Source: a virus
DNA: 43,435 nucleotides
Direction: 5' to 3' (one strand)
Virus record (IMG/VR): IMGVR_UViG_3300037258_001224
Span: 1 to 43,435 of that record
The notes below the pieces were generated by a model. It worked only from the letters and a program-made list of their open reading frames with translations, had not been told where the DNA came from and did not search any database. A program made the translations under genes and the position numbers. This document shows positions 21,749-29,294 of this stretch, in pieces (position 1 is the first letter of the stretch; every line of letters starts with the position of its first letter).

Positions 21749-23059
21749 GTGGCCGCACTCACGAAGACGATCGACGGCAATCCGGTTCCTGTGGAGGACT
21801 TCGCTTATGTAGGCGATCCGAAGAACATCGAGACCTGGCATCTGCCGCTCGATACGAAGGCGCATGTCGATTCCGCCCTCGACATGTTCGCGCACACCGA
21901 TCTTCCTTCGAGTGCGAAAGCTCCGACAGCGCGCAAGATTGCGACCAAGGCGAAGTCGCTTGGACTCGACACTACAGACTTCATGAAGAATCATCTGTCG
22001 CAGACGCATGGCGAAGCGCCGCGGCCCTGGATCGAGATCTTCCGCGCCGGCGATTATTCGAAAGCCGGCAAAGGCGTGATCACGCCCGAGGATCTGCAAC
22101 GCGTGGTGCGCAGCTATGATCCCACCTACCACGAAGCGCCCGTCACCATCGGTCATCCTGTCGATAACAAGCCGGCCTATGGCTGGATTGACGGCCTCAT
22201 GGTGGACGGAGACAAGCTGCTGGCCAGGGAAAAGCAGGTCGATCCTAAATTCAATGACGCTCGTCAAGCGGGCAAATTCAAGAAACGTTCGGCCGCGTTC
22301 TATACGGACGAAAACGATAAGGTCACGGGATTGCGGCATGTCGCCTATCTTGGCGCGATGCCTCCCGAGGTCAAGGGACTGCAGGACGTCGCATTCGACG
22401 ATCACGGATCGAAGTTCATTTCGGTGGACTTTGGGGAGGATGAAACAGTGGCAGAAAAAAGCGTTGCGGAGCAGGTGAAGGAAGCCGTGAAGGCATTCTT
22501 CGCTGAACATTTCAGCGGCAAGTCCGGCGAGACCAGGACCTTCAGCGAAGACGATGTCAAGCAGCTCGTGGCCTCCGCGGTCACCGAAGCCGTCAAGCCT
22601 CTGAACGAAAAGCTCACCGCGCAGGAAGTGAAGTTCACTGAGCGCGAAAAGGTTCTCGTCGCGGGCGAGACCGGCCAGCGTGCTGCAGCTGCAATTGTCA
22701 AGCTGAAGACCGCAGGCAAATGGATCCCGGCCTATGACGTCGCTGGCGTTCCAGTGATGTTTGCCGAGCTTGCGAAGCTGACAACCACGGTGGAATTTGG
22801 CGAAGGTGATAAGAAGAAGCAGACGGCTGTCTTCGACATGCTGGTCAACTTCCTCGAAGGTTTGCCGAAGATCGTGCCCGTCGGACGCGTTGTCGACCCA
22901 AGCGTGCGCGCCACAGGAAAGGGCACTGGGGATCCTCTCACGGACGCAGCGAAGGCTCGCCAGAAGGAAAAGAACATCAGTTTCGGCGAGGCGCTTGCAC
23001 AGGTCGCGGCCGAGCAGCCCGAGTTGACTGTTGCGCAGACTGCGGCAGGCTCGGTCTAG
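21749..23059 (+). CDS. prohead protease-scaffold protein (Mu gpI/gp32-like)
   Basis: A 436-residue product from GTG 21749, which has only a poor ribosome site. Residues 1-75 look like the DUF6582-type domain ('VEDFAYVGDPKNIETWHLPL'). The protease domain spans about 90-225 ('RPWIEIFRAGDYSKAGKG', 'APVTIGHPVDNKPAYGWIDG', 'KKRSAAFYTDEND'). From 234 on the chain is helical and charged, as in scaffolds. It processes and shapes the prohead. An internal start at 22448 would make the scaffold alone. Confidence 0.9.
   Translation: MAALTKTIDGNPVPVEDFAYVGDPKNIETWHLPLDTKAHVDSALDMFAHTDLPSSAKAPTARKIATKAKSLGLDTTDFMKNHLSQTHGEAPRPWIEIFRAGDYSKAGKGVITPEDLQRVVRSYDPTYHEAPVTIGHPVDNKPAYGWIDGLMVDGDKLLAREKQVDPKFNDARQAGKFKKRSAAFYTDENDKVTGLRHVAYLGAMPPEVKGLQDVAFDDHGSKFISVDFGEDETVAEKSVAEQVKEAVKAFFAEHFSGKSGETRTFSEDDVKQLVASAVTEAVKPLNEKLTAQEVKFTEREKVLVAGETGQRAAAAIVKLKTAGKWIPAYDVAGVPVMFAELAKLTTTVEFGEGDKKKQTAVFDMLVNFLEGLPKIVPVGRVVDPSVRATGKGTGDPLTDAAKARQKEKNISFGEALAQVAAEQPELTVAQTAAGSV
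22448..23059 (+). CDS. predicted nested scaffold protein (Mu gpZ-like)
   Basis: Inside the protease gene and in its frame, GGGGAGG (22433-22439) lies eight bases before GTG 22448. This is a far better ribosome site than that of the full gene. It would give a 203-residue, mainly helical protein starting at 'VAEKSVAEQVKEAVKAFFAE', the scaffold part without the protease. Mu makes gpZ in just this way from inside gene I. Expression here is inferred from the ribosome site and the family precedent. Confidence 0.65.
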   Translation: MAEKSVAEQVKEAVKAFFAEHFSGKSGETRTFSEDDVKQLVASAVTEAVKPLNEKLTAQEVKFTEREKVLVAGETGQRAAAAIVKLKTAGKWIPAYDVAGVPVMFAELAKLTTTVEFGEGDKKKQTAVFDMLVNFLEGLPKIVPVGRVVDPSVRATGKGTGDPLTDAAKARQKEKNISFGEALAQVAAEQPELTVAQTAAGSV

Positions 23060-23105
23060 GACTTTAAGCCGGAGTCGCCTGGTTCGGTCTCGGCTTGAAT
23101 AATGA

Positions 23106-23136
23106 CCTCGCGCCAGTAACCAGGACAGGCGCGAGG
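23106..23136 (+). other. 9-bp-stem hairpin between scaffold and decoration genes
   Basis: CCTCGCGCC (23106-23114) pairs perfectly with GGCGCGAGG (23128-23136) across 13 bases. No run of T follows. It sits 35 bases before the decoration gene and may act in mRNA processing or stability. Confidence 0.5.
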
Positions 23137-23170
23137 CCGACCTAAAGATTTTCAGCCCCGAGGAGGGCAC

Positions 23171-23584
23171 ATGGCGAATATCTACGTTGAAGCAAAAGGC
23201 CCCAAGGGCGTCCAGGCGAAGGAATCGCTTCTGCCTTCGGTCGTGGCAACCTGCCAGCGCGGCCTGGCTGTCGTTTACGGCGCCGATGCGTATCACGCAG
23301 CTCCGGCCGGCGCGGCAGCCGCTGCGATCGGGATCCTCGAAGAGGATGCGATCAACCTTGCCAATCCGTGCGCTGTGGTCGAGTTTGGCCAGGTCGTCGC
23401 GCAGATCGGCGCCAATGTCACAGCCGGCGAGTCTCTCGCGGTCAACGCCGCGGGGCAGCTGGTGCCAGCGGTGGCTACCAACCCCATCGTCGCGATCGCT
23501 CTGGAGACACAGGTCTATGTCTCGCCGGGCAGCTTTGCCAGTGTTTGGGTGCCAGGGTTCTTTGGCACCGTGATCCATCCATAG
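23171..23584 (+). CDS. head decoration (capsid cement) protein
   Basis: A 137-residue product with GGAGG before the start. It is beta-rich and Ala/Val/Gly-rich ('GLAVVYGADAYHAAPAGAAA', 'AIGILEEDAINLANPCAVVE', 'AGESLAVNAAGQLVPAV'). This matches the DUF2190/capsid-stabilising type that lies between scaffold and major capsid genes. It should bind the outside of the expanded capsid as a trimer. The family call is by pattern and position. Confidence 0.8.
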   Translation: MANIYVEAKGPKGVQAKESLLPSVVATCQRGLAVVYGADAYHAAPAGAAAAAIGILEEDAINLANPCAVVEFGQVVAQIGANVTAGESLAVNAAGQLVPAVATNPIVAIALETQVYVSPGSFASVWVPGFFGTVIHP

Positions 23585-23623
23585 TTTGGATTGATCGCAG
23601 GGTTTTGCGTGTTCTGATTTCAC

Positions 23624-23637
23624 CCCGCCTCGGCGGG
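23624..23637 (+). other. hairpin just upstream of capsid gene
   Basis: CCCGC and GCGGG flank a CTCG loop (14 bases), ending four bases before the GGAGG-type ribosome site of the major capsid gene. A stable 5' hairpin next to the site could protect this highly translated mRNA segment. Confidence 0.45.
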
Positions 23638-23651
23638 CCAGGAGGAAGTAA

Positions 23652-24728
23652 ATGGGAGCTTATGTAGGTCTAGCGCCGGCGGGATTTCCGAATGTGGCGC
23701 TCAGCAATTACGCGAAGGAATTCGCGGACGATGAGGTGCCGCTGGTAGGTGACCTGGTTTGCCCCAAGGTTCCCGTCGAGCGTCAGTCGTTCCCCTACGT
23801 GATCTGGAATCGCGACAACCTCCGCATTCCCGGATCGACGCTGCGCGCGCCTGGCGATTCTCCGGGGACGATTCGCCGGTCCTATTCGACCAACAACTAT
23901 TTCTGCCGGTCGCATGCGCTCGAAGGCGAAGTCCCGTTCGAAGACGAGGCGTATGGATTGGGCCTGGGCTTCTCGACCAAGCAGCACCTGACGGGCGACC
24001 TCATCGGCCGCATTCGCCGAGCGCGCGAGGCGGAGATCGCAGCCCTGGTGCTCTCGACCGCGAACTTCCCTAACGGCGTCACGCTATCGGGCGGATCGAT
24101 GTGGGATTCCTACATCACCACGCCGGCCGACGACACGACTGCCACCGTGACCTCTCACCCGATCGACGACGTCGAGACGGCGAAGGAAACGTTGCGCCAG
24201 GCCGCCGTTCAGGACAACATGATGGTCCTCATTCTGTCGAGCCCGGTAGTGCGCGTCCTAATCAATCACCCTGATATCGTGGAGCGTTTCAAGTACACCA
24301 ACGTCACCGGTGTCATCGACCTGGACAAACTCACATCGGTGTTCGGTGTGAAATGCGTTCGCGCCGGCGCTCTTCAGATGTCGCAGAACAACGTGGCTTC
24401 GTGGATCTGGGGCAATCACGCGTTCCTCGGCTTCAGTAAGCCCAGCGCGGACCGCAACGATGTGAGCTGCGCCAAGACCTTCGTCTGGGCGGGCGGCCAG
24501 ATCCCCGGTTCGGATGGCGGAAGTGTGACCATGCCGGCAGCCCCTGGCACCATCGACGGCTACGGCGTTCTCGAATGGATCGACGGTCACCTGTCCAAGA
24601 AGAAGTACTGGCAGTCGGTCGACTGGTACTACAGCACGCAGGTGACGGCCACCGAGACCGGCTATCCGCTGCTCAACGCGGTCTCCGGCGACACCATGGG
24701 TCTGATCCCTGGAGACGTCGAGGGCTAA
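23652..24728 (+). CDS. major capsid protein (HK97-like fold)
   Basis: A 358-residue product with a strong AGGAAG ribosome site and a position directly after the decoration gene. The sequence has the profile of the major head proteins of this Mu-like group: 'DDEVPLVGDLVCPKVPVERQ' at the start, the 'IGRIRRAREAEIAALVL' spine-helix region, and 'YWQSVDWYYSTQVTATETGY' near the end. It forms the shell, maturing after protease action. The family call rests mainly on context and length. Confidence 0.85.
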   Translation: MGAYVGLAPAGFPNVALSNYAKEFADDEVPLVGDLVCPKVPVERQSFPYVIWNRDNLRIPGSTLRAPGDSPGTIRRSYSTNNYFCRSHALEGEVPFEDEAYGLGLGFSTKQHLTGDLIGRIRRAREAEIAALVLSTANFPNGVTLSGGSMWDSYITTPADDTTATVTSHPIDDVETAKETLRQAAVQDNMMVLILSSPVVRVLINHPDIVERFKYTNVTGVIDLDKLTSVFGVKCVRAGALQMSQNNVASWIWGNHAFLGFSKPSADRNDVSCAKTFVWAGGQIPGSDGGSVTMPAAPGTIDGYGVLEWIDGHLSKKKYWQSVDWYYSTQVTATETGYPLLNAVSGDTMGLIPGDVEG

Positions 24729-24767
24729 CATCAACCCGCAACAATGGCAGGAATGGCAGGAACAAGA

Positions 24768-24796
24768 GGCGCGCTTCCTACAAGGGCGCGCCTTTT
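24768..24796 (+). terminator. terminator after capsid gene
   Basis: GGCGCGC (24768-24774) pairs with GCGCGCC (24786-24792) across 11 bases, followed by TTTT. It likely lowers read-through from the highly expressed capsid gene into the connector genes. Confidence 0.65.
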
Positions 24797-24829
24797 GTGA
24801 ATCAGAACTGAAACCGAAGGAGAATCACC

Positions 24830-24997
24830 ATGGCCAAATCCAAAAACGTCGTCGAAGATCTGGCGACCACCGCTTACGCGGTGCTCTCGAAACTGCTGCA
24901 TAACGGCGAGACTTTCAAGAAGGGCAGCACAGTGCAGTTGACCAAAACGGAAGCCGCTCCCCTGCTCAAGATCAAAACCATCGAGCCCGCGAAGTAG
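24830..24997 (+). CDS. 55-residue phage protein
   Basis: A short gene with AAGGAG seven bases before ATG 24830. The product MAKSKNVVEDLATTAYAVLS... has the shape of small DUF7210-like proteins: 'KLLHNGETFKKGSTVQLTK' then 'EAAPLLKIKTIE', two strand pairs with a Lys-rich surface. Such proteins are common between capsid and gp36 genes in Mu-like phages and may be head-tail connectors or cement. It ends just before the next start. Confidence 0.75.
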   Translation: MAKSKNVVEDLATTAYAVLSKLLHNGETFKKGSTVQLTKTEAAPLLKIKTIEPAK

Positions 24998-25000
24998 CCG

Positions 25001-25462
25001 ATGCCCTACGCTGTCCAATCCGACCTGGTCCCGCTGCGCATGACGCAGAAGGATCTGACCGAGCTCACCGTCGACGAGCCGAGCGGTAACCCGGAAACCG
25101 ATGCCGCAACCACGGCGTCGGTCACGTCGGCTGCACTCGAAGAAGCCTCAGGCCGCGTGGACAGCTATTGCCGCGCACGCTATGTGACGCCGCTGCAACA
25201 GTCGGACGATGTGAAGGCGTTGACGCTGGATATCGCGCAGTATCTACTGTTCAGTCGGCGCCGGACCACGAAGATCAGCGAGACGGTGCAGCAGCGGTTT
25301 GACCAGGCGATCGCCTTTCTGAAGGACATCTCAATGGCAAAGGCATCGCTCGATCAGCCCGCAACGGCCGCGTCGCCGCAGACCTCTATGGCCGGTCCGC
25401 AGATATCCGAGAAGGACTGCCATCTGAAATTCAGCGAGCGCAATATCGAGGGATTCGTATGA
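25001..25462 (+). CDS. gp36-like head-tail connector (DUF1320)
   Basis: A 153-residue product with the DUF1320/Mu gp36 pattern: N-terminal 'YAVQSDLVPLRMTQKDLTEL' and the conserved 'ALEEASGRVDSYCRARYVTP' helix, then 'ALTLDIAQYLLFSRR'. The tail after 115 is Gln/Ser-rich. It is a head-completion or stopper protein at the neck. The end overlaps the next gene (ATGA). Confidence 0.88.
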   Translation: MPYAVQSDLVPLRMTQKDLTELTVDEPSGNPETDAATTASVTSAALEEASGRVDSYCRARYVTPLQQSDDVKALTLDIAQYLLFSRRRTTKISETVQQRFDQAIAFLKDISMAKASLDQPATAASPQTSMAGPQISEKDCHLKFSERNIEGFV

Positions 25463-26130
25463 GCGCGGAAGTAGTCCAGGTCGACGACAGCAAGGTCGTA
25501 ATCGCGCTGGGAAAGTTCCGTCTCTCGCTCGCGCAGAACGAGCAGCTGATGAACGAGATCGGCGCGTCGCAGCTTTTGTCGGTGCGGCACACTTTTCGCG
25601 ACCAGGGGGTTCCCGCCGGCTCCTGGGTGCCGCTTTCGCCAAACACGATTCGCAGGGATCCAAAGCGCTACGGCGCAGGGCACAAGTTGCTGATCGGCAG
25701 CGGCCGGCTCTTGAATTCGATCCGAACCGCGGTGCGGCCTGGTTCCGTGGTCATCGGCACCAATCTCGTCTATGCCGCCGTGCATCAATTTGGCTCGCTC
25801 GATCGCAGTGTGGCGATCGGTCCCCAGACCGAGGGCGAGTCAAAGGCGACGGTGAACGTGAAGACGCACGGCTACTTCCGCTTGCAACATGAGCTCGGCT
25901 CGGGGCGGCTTAAAGGCGCCGGCCGTCGCAAATTCCAAGGTCCGCAACCGCGCGCCGGCGCCCGATATTCCGACAGGCTCACCATCGTCGAGAAGCATGG
26001 GCGCCATCAGAACATCCCGCCGCGGCCTTATCTTGTGTTCCGCCCTGAAGATCCCACGCGGATCCGCAATATCGTCACGCGGTACGTGGGACAGGCAAAG
26101 CAGGCAGCGGGATTGGGAGCCCAGGCGTGA
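25459..26130 (+). CDS. virion morphogenesis / tail completion protein (Mu gpG-like)
   Basis: A 223-residue product with the Phage_tail_S/virion-morphogenesis signature: 'RHTFRDQGVPAGSWVPLSPN', 'LLIGSGRLLNSIRT', 'IGTNLVYAAVHQFGS' and 'PPRPYLVFRPED'. It is longer than the usual 150 or so residues because of an insertion at about 110-180 rich in Lys/Arg/Gly. It is required to finish head or tail joining. ATGA overlap on the left and GTGA overlap on the right. Confidence 0.88.
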   Translation: MSAEVVQVDDSKVVIALGKFRLSLAQNEQLMNEIGASQLLSVRHTFRDQGVPAGSWVPLSPNTIRRDPKRYGAGHKLLIGSGRLLNSIRTAVRPGSVVIGTNLVYAAVHQFGSLDRSVAIGPQTEGESKATVNVKTHGYFRLQHELGSGRLKGAGRRKFQGPQPRAGARYSDRLTIVEKHGRHQNIPPRPYLVFRPEDPTRIRNIVTRYVGQAKQAAGLGAQA

Positions 26131-26642
26131 GCTCGACCTTCCGTATCGACTATGTCGAAGCAGCGCTGCTGCAGCTCATGAACGCAGTGCTGCCGACAGC
26201 ATATGGCACAGCCCTAGGTGGCGCGCCTGTGGCGATCAATATCGATTCTCTGGGTGATGAAGACTTCGACGCCGAGGGGCAGCTCGTACTGCAGCCTCCC
26301 TCGATCCGCGTGCGCTTCACCGACTCTCCCTATAACCCGCTCAAAGATAATCAGCGGCTGACTTACCAGGCTGTGCCTGGGTTTCAGTTGTTGTGTTTCG
26401 AGTCTTCGCTGCGCTCGAAGGCGGATGAGCGGAAGCAGACACTGGTGCTTGTTTCCGTGGTACTGGATCAACTGGCCGGCGCGCGCATCAACCTGGCCGA
26501 CGGCTCGAAGACGCAGCCGGTGACGATTGAGAACGTGCAGCTCGTCGAGGGAGCATCCGCCGGCGTCGATCAATTATTCGATGTGCGCATCGGCATTGAA
26601 GGCTTCGCGCAGTTCAGCGGCGCAAACGCAAATCCGAACTAG
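26127..26642 (+). CDS. gp37-like tail terminator (DUF1834-like)
   Basis: A 171-residue product from GTG 26127 (GTGA overlap). The sequence ('IDYVEAALLQLMNAVLPTAY', 'GFQLLCFESSLRSKADERKQ', 'LVLVSVVLDQLAG') fits the DUF1834/Mu gp37 family of connector proteins next to gp36. It is predicted to cap the tail tube. The gene order gp36-gpG-gp37 supports the call. Confidence 0.82.
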   Translation: MSSTFRIDYVEAALLQLMNAVLPTAYGTALGGAPVAINIDSLGDEDFDAEGQLVLQPPSIRVRFTDSPYNPLKDNQRLTYQAVPGFQLLCFESSLRSKADERKQTLVLVSVVLDQLAGARINLADGSKTQPVTIENVQLVEGASAGVDQLFDVRIGIEGFAQFSGANANPN

Positions 26643-26651
26643 AGGCAAGCT

Positions 26652-26981
26652 ATGGCAACCGCGAAATCTGATTTTCTCGATATCGAACTAAGCCCGGCGG
26701 GACTGCTGATGGCCGGCGCGAGTGGCGCGATCCGCATCACAAACCGGCACTTCAACTATCAGCTCAAGGCCGGTGCTACTGCCCGCGTGCTTACCAGTGA
26801 ATGGGCAAAGGTGCTGTCAAAGCAGCTTTACCAGGGCCAGCCGATCTTCAAGCTGGCATCGCCGACGACGATGACGGCGGATCCGCAGATCACGTCGAAC
26901 ACGCTCAAAGCCCAGGAATCGGTGCCTGAAGAGCAGATCTCGCAGGGTGCCAAGCCTGCAGCCGTCAAGGGAGGCAAATAA
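26652..26981 (+). CDS. small tail-region protein, gp38-like position
   Basis: A 109-residue product. Its middle 'ITNRHFNYQLKAGATARVL' and 'VLSKQLYQGQPIFKLA' are beta-rich, and the C-terminus is Gln/Lys-rich and probably disordered. It takes the slot of Mu gp38 (DUF2635) just before the tube or sheath gene, though the sequence match is weak. It stops one base before the tail tube gene. Confidence 0.65.
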   Translation: MATAKSDFLDIELSPAGLLMAGASGAIRITNRHFNYQLKAGATARVLTSEWAKVLSKQLYQGQPIFKLASPTTMTADPQITSNTLKAQESVPEEQISQGAKPAAVKGGK

Positions 26982-28001
26982 ATGGCCGGTCCGTATAACT
27001 TTCAAGTTCAGTCCAAAACACTCCGGAACCTGATGCTGAGCTACAACTCGCAGACGGCCTGGAACACCGCCCTGGCCGATGCCGCGATGACTCTGCGCCA
27101 GCGGTTCGATGGCGGCGCGGTTTTCGAGCAGACCATCACACGCCGGTCCGATCTTGACTACGCGGGCAAAGGCTCGTTCTTTGCGACCGATGGCCAGATC
27201 ACCAGCTACGACACGAAGTTCAGCGGCTTCAAGGCTGAGCTCACACCGGAGCTCGCCGGCTACATTCCTGCATTCCTGATGGGCATCGACACGGTGACCG
27301 GCATGGCGGCGCCTTATGCGCACGCGATGACCTTCGACCAGACCACGCGCGAAGCGATTCCGACCACGGTTTACGTCGAAGACACCGAGGATGTGAAGTA
27401 CAAATGCCCAGACATGGCCATCAACGACATGACCCTTACCATCGGTGATATCGGTGCGGTGATGGTCGAGATGACCATGATGGGCACGGGGCGTCTGAAT
27501 ATGGGTGCGCTTGGCACTGCGCTCCCAGCGGCTCCGGCAGAGACCTATCTGCTGAACTCGGATGCGGTTCTCACCTTCGGCCCGACGGGAGCGCCGCTTC
27601 CATTCATTGGCCGTCACATATCGACGACGCTGAAGCTCGATAACCAGCTGCAGGTGCACAAGGCTCCCGGCGGCGGTTTGTATGGGATCTTCGTGAAAAA
27701 GGGAGTTCCGAAGTTCTCAATCTCCTCGACCTTCGCGGCGAAGGATGTCGATGACATCTATACGCTCTTCGTCAACAACACGCTCTGCTCTTACTCGCTC
27801 CTCATCAATTCCGGTGCGCAGGCACAGCTCGAAATCTCGATTCCTGCCACTCAGCTCAAAACTACCAAGATCGGCTTCGACGGCGACATGATTGTGTGGC
27901 AAGTCGAAGCGGATGAATCAACCTGCTACCAGGCGGCGGGCGTTCCGCCGATCACGCTCACGGCTACCAACGGCGTGGCTTCATATCTGGTAGCAGCTTA
28001 G
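26982..28001 (+). CDS. major tail (tube) protein
   Basis: A 339-residue, beta-rich protein with GGAGGC upstream. The features ('SYNSQTAWNTALADAAMTLR', 'ELTPELAGYIPAFLMG', 'TVYVEDTEDVKYKCPDMAIN') match the phage tail-tube family of siphoviruses ('tail tube protein', with a 'GT....ALPA' loop). There is no contractile sheath gene next to it, so the tail is probably long and non-contractile, unlike Mu. A strong terminator follows. Confidence 0.82.
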   Translation: MAGPYNFQVQSKTLRNLMLSYNSQTAWNTALADAAMTLRQRFDGGAVFEQTITRRSDLDYAGKGSFFATDGQITSYDTKFSGFKAELTPELAGYIPAFLMGIDTVTGMAAPYAHAMTFDQTTREAIPTTVYVEDTEDVKYKCPDMAINDMTLTIGDIGAVMVEMTMMGTGRLNMGALGTALPAAPAETYLLNSDAVLTFGPTGAPLPFIGRHISTTLKLDNQLQVHKAPGGGLYGIFVKKGVPKFSISSTFAAKDVDDIYTLFVNNTLCSYSLLINSGAQAQLEISIPATQLKTTKIGFDGDMIVWQVEADESTCYQAAGVPPITLTATNGVASYLVAA

Positions 28002-28011
28002 TTTGGCCTCC

Positions 28012-28049
28012 ACGGAGCGCGAATCAGAACGCCGCGCTCCGTTCTTTTT
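28012..28049 (+). terminator. strong terminator after tail tube gene
   Basis: ACGGAGCGCG (28012-28021) pairs over ten bases with CGCGCTCCGT (28033-28042) across 11 bases, followed by TTCTTTTT. This is the best intrinsic terminator in the window. It separates the abundant tube product from the low-level chaperone and tape-measure genes. Confidence 0.85.
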
Positions 28050-28050
28050 A

Positions 28051-28101
28051 ATCCGGCACCGCTCCGCCGGATTGAGGATCCACAGAGCTGCGTGGTCCTC
28101 G
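28051..28101 (+). other. two further hairpins before chaperone gene
   Basis: ATCCGGC (28051-28057) pairs with GCCGGAT (28066-28072) with an eight-base loop. Then a GAGGATCCAC segment pairs with GTGGTCCTC (28093-28101) with one bulge. With the preceding terminator they form three consecutive stems in 90 bases. They may tune the ratio of tube to chaperone expression. Confidence 0.45.
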
Positions 28102-28161
28102 AAGAAATGCAGGGTCCTTCACCCTGGCCGTACAAAATCCCAAATCCAGAAAGAAGGACCC

Positions 28162-28896
28162 ATGTCCGCAATCGAACTCGCACAGCCGCGCATCATCGCA
28201 ATCGAAGAGCGCGGCAGAAAATACCTCCTCACCATCGCCCGGATCACAAAAAAGCAATGGACGCACTATTTCGAAGGGATCGTCTCGACCTCGGAAAATC
28301 AGAGTGGCAAGCGCATCAACAGCTTTGATTCGACCTCGGCGCGTGTGGAACTGGCCGAGTCCGCTCTCGTTGACGCGCAGGGCTATAGCACGGCCGACGG
28401 CTCGGCCGTGAATTCAAAGCAGGGATGGCAGCAGCAGATTCCGTTGCGGCATCGCCAGGCGATTGCCAACGCCCTGGTCGACGTCGAGCGCGCTGAGCCG
28501 GCCGACGAAGCGATCATGCTCGGCGCCGAGGCCGTCTATCTGAACGCCGTGTGGGGCGCGGATGGCAATGGCGCGATGCTGAAGTATCGCAACCTCTGTC
28601 ACCTCTTCAATTCGCCTTCAGTTGAGCAGCAAAAGCGATTCTCGCGAGAGGCAAGCCGCTCGCGTATCGTGGGCGGTTCGCGCCGCGACAAGACGGTATG
28701 GCTCCCGGTGCAGCCCACCCTGGCTGATCTTTATGACGAACTGATCGTGAGCGTTCAGGGTTATACGGTCAATGGCGCGGATCTGGCCAGCGATCGCGAT
28801 CGCATCGTCGCAGAGATGGACACCTTCCACAAAGTCGCCGCGGCCGATGTGTTGTTCACGCCAGCTTCGGCAAACGTGCTGGATGAGGGCGAATGA
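28162..28896 (+). CDS. tail assembly chaperone-like protein
   Basis: The start is ATG 28162 with AAGGA upstream, giving 244 residues. The N-terminal part ('IIAIEERGRKYLLTIARITK', 'QWTHYFEGIVS') fits chaperone-type proteins that lie between tube and tape-measure genes. The remainder is helical and acidic. The position is the main argument. The end overlaps the following small gene by four bases (ATGA) rather than showing an obvious slippery frameshift. Confidence 0.65.
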   Translation: MSAIELAQPRIIAIEERGRKYLLTIARITKKQWTHYFEGIVSTSENQSGKRINSFDSTSARVELAESALVDAQGYSTADGSAVNSKQGWQQQIPLRHRQAIANALVDVERAEPADEAIMLGAEAVYLNAVWGADGNGAMLKYRNLCHLFNSPSVEQQKRFSREASRSRIVGGSRRDKTVWLPVQPTLADLYDELIVSVQGYTVNGADLASDRDRIVAEMDTFHKVAAADVLFTPASANVLDEGE

Positions 28897-29291
28897 TCGA
28901 TGTTGCAAACGATGCGGAAGGCGTGCGAATGGCCCTCGAAGAGATGTTCGAGGAAGACTTCGTGCACTCCCGCATCGAGCGCGATTCCAAGGGGGCAAGC
29001 GAAGAGACGCGCGAACGGCTGGCTGCGCAACTGCCGGCGCGGACGCTCTCGCCGGGTTACTACCAGTTTGGGTCGCATCTTTTCTGGCTCGATTCCTTGC
29101 GCAAGGCCGGCATCGAGTTCGGACCGGATGATTTGCTGGCCTACGAAGCGCGCGGCCTGGTCGCTCTCACCAGGGCGCGGGGCAACTTCGAATACAAACA
29201 CCCGGATTGCGGATCCTGCCACGCACGGCAGCAGACGCGTTTCGGAGCCAAGTGTGACGCATGCGGTGTTGAATTCAGGCGCAAGAGGTAG
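28893..29291 (+). CDS. second chaperone-like protein with zinc knuckle
   Basis: A 132-residue product, start overlapping the previous stop. The N-terminal 95 residues are helical ('GVRMALEEMFEEDFVHSRIE', 'YYQFGSHLFWLDSL'). The C-terminus (103-132) carries four cysteines, C106/C109 and C121/C124, forming a zinc ribbon. Tail chaperone G/T pairs of many phages share the position before the tape measure, but a zinc ribbon there is unusual. Function unproven. Confidence 0.65.
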   Translation: MIDVANDAEGVRMALEEMFEEDFVHSRIERDSKGASEETRERLAAQLPARTLSPGYYQFGSHLFWLDSLRKAGIEFGPDDLLAYEARGLVALTRARGNFEYKHPDCGSCHARQQTRFGAKCDACGVEFRRKR

Positions 29292-29294
29292 ATC

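Noticed and set aside
21617-23623. A 668-residue open frame on the minus strand
   Set aside because: It lies opposite the protease-scaffold and decoration genes, has no ribosome site and shows no family pattern. It is a shadow of GC-rich coding sequence.
26982-28001. Contractile sheath protein (Mu gpL-like)
   Set aside because: The gene is followed by chaperone and tape-measure genes without a separate tube gene, and the tail tip is J/L-like. That favours a long non-contractile tail.
28890-28896. Programmed frameshift between the two chaperone-like genes
   Set aside because: The junction is a plain ATGA overlap and no slippery heptamer was seen in the shared region. Independent starts explain it.
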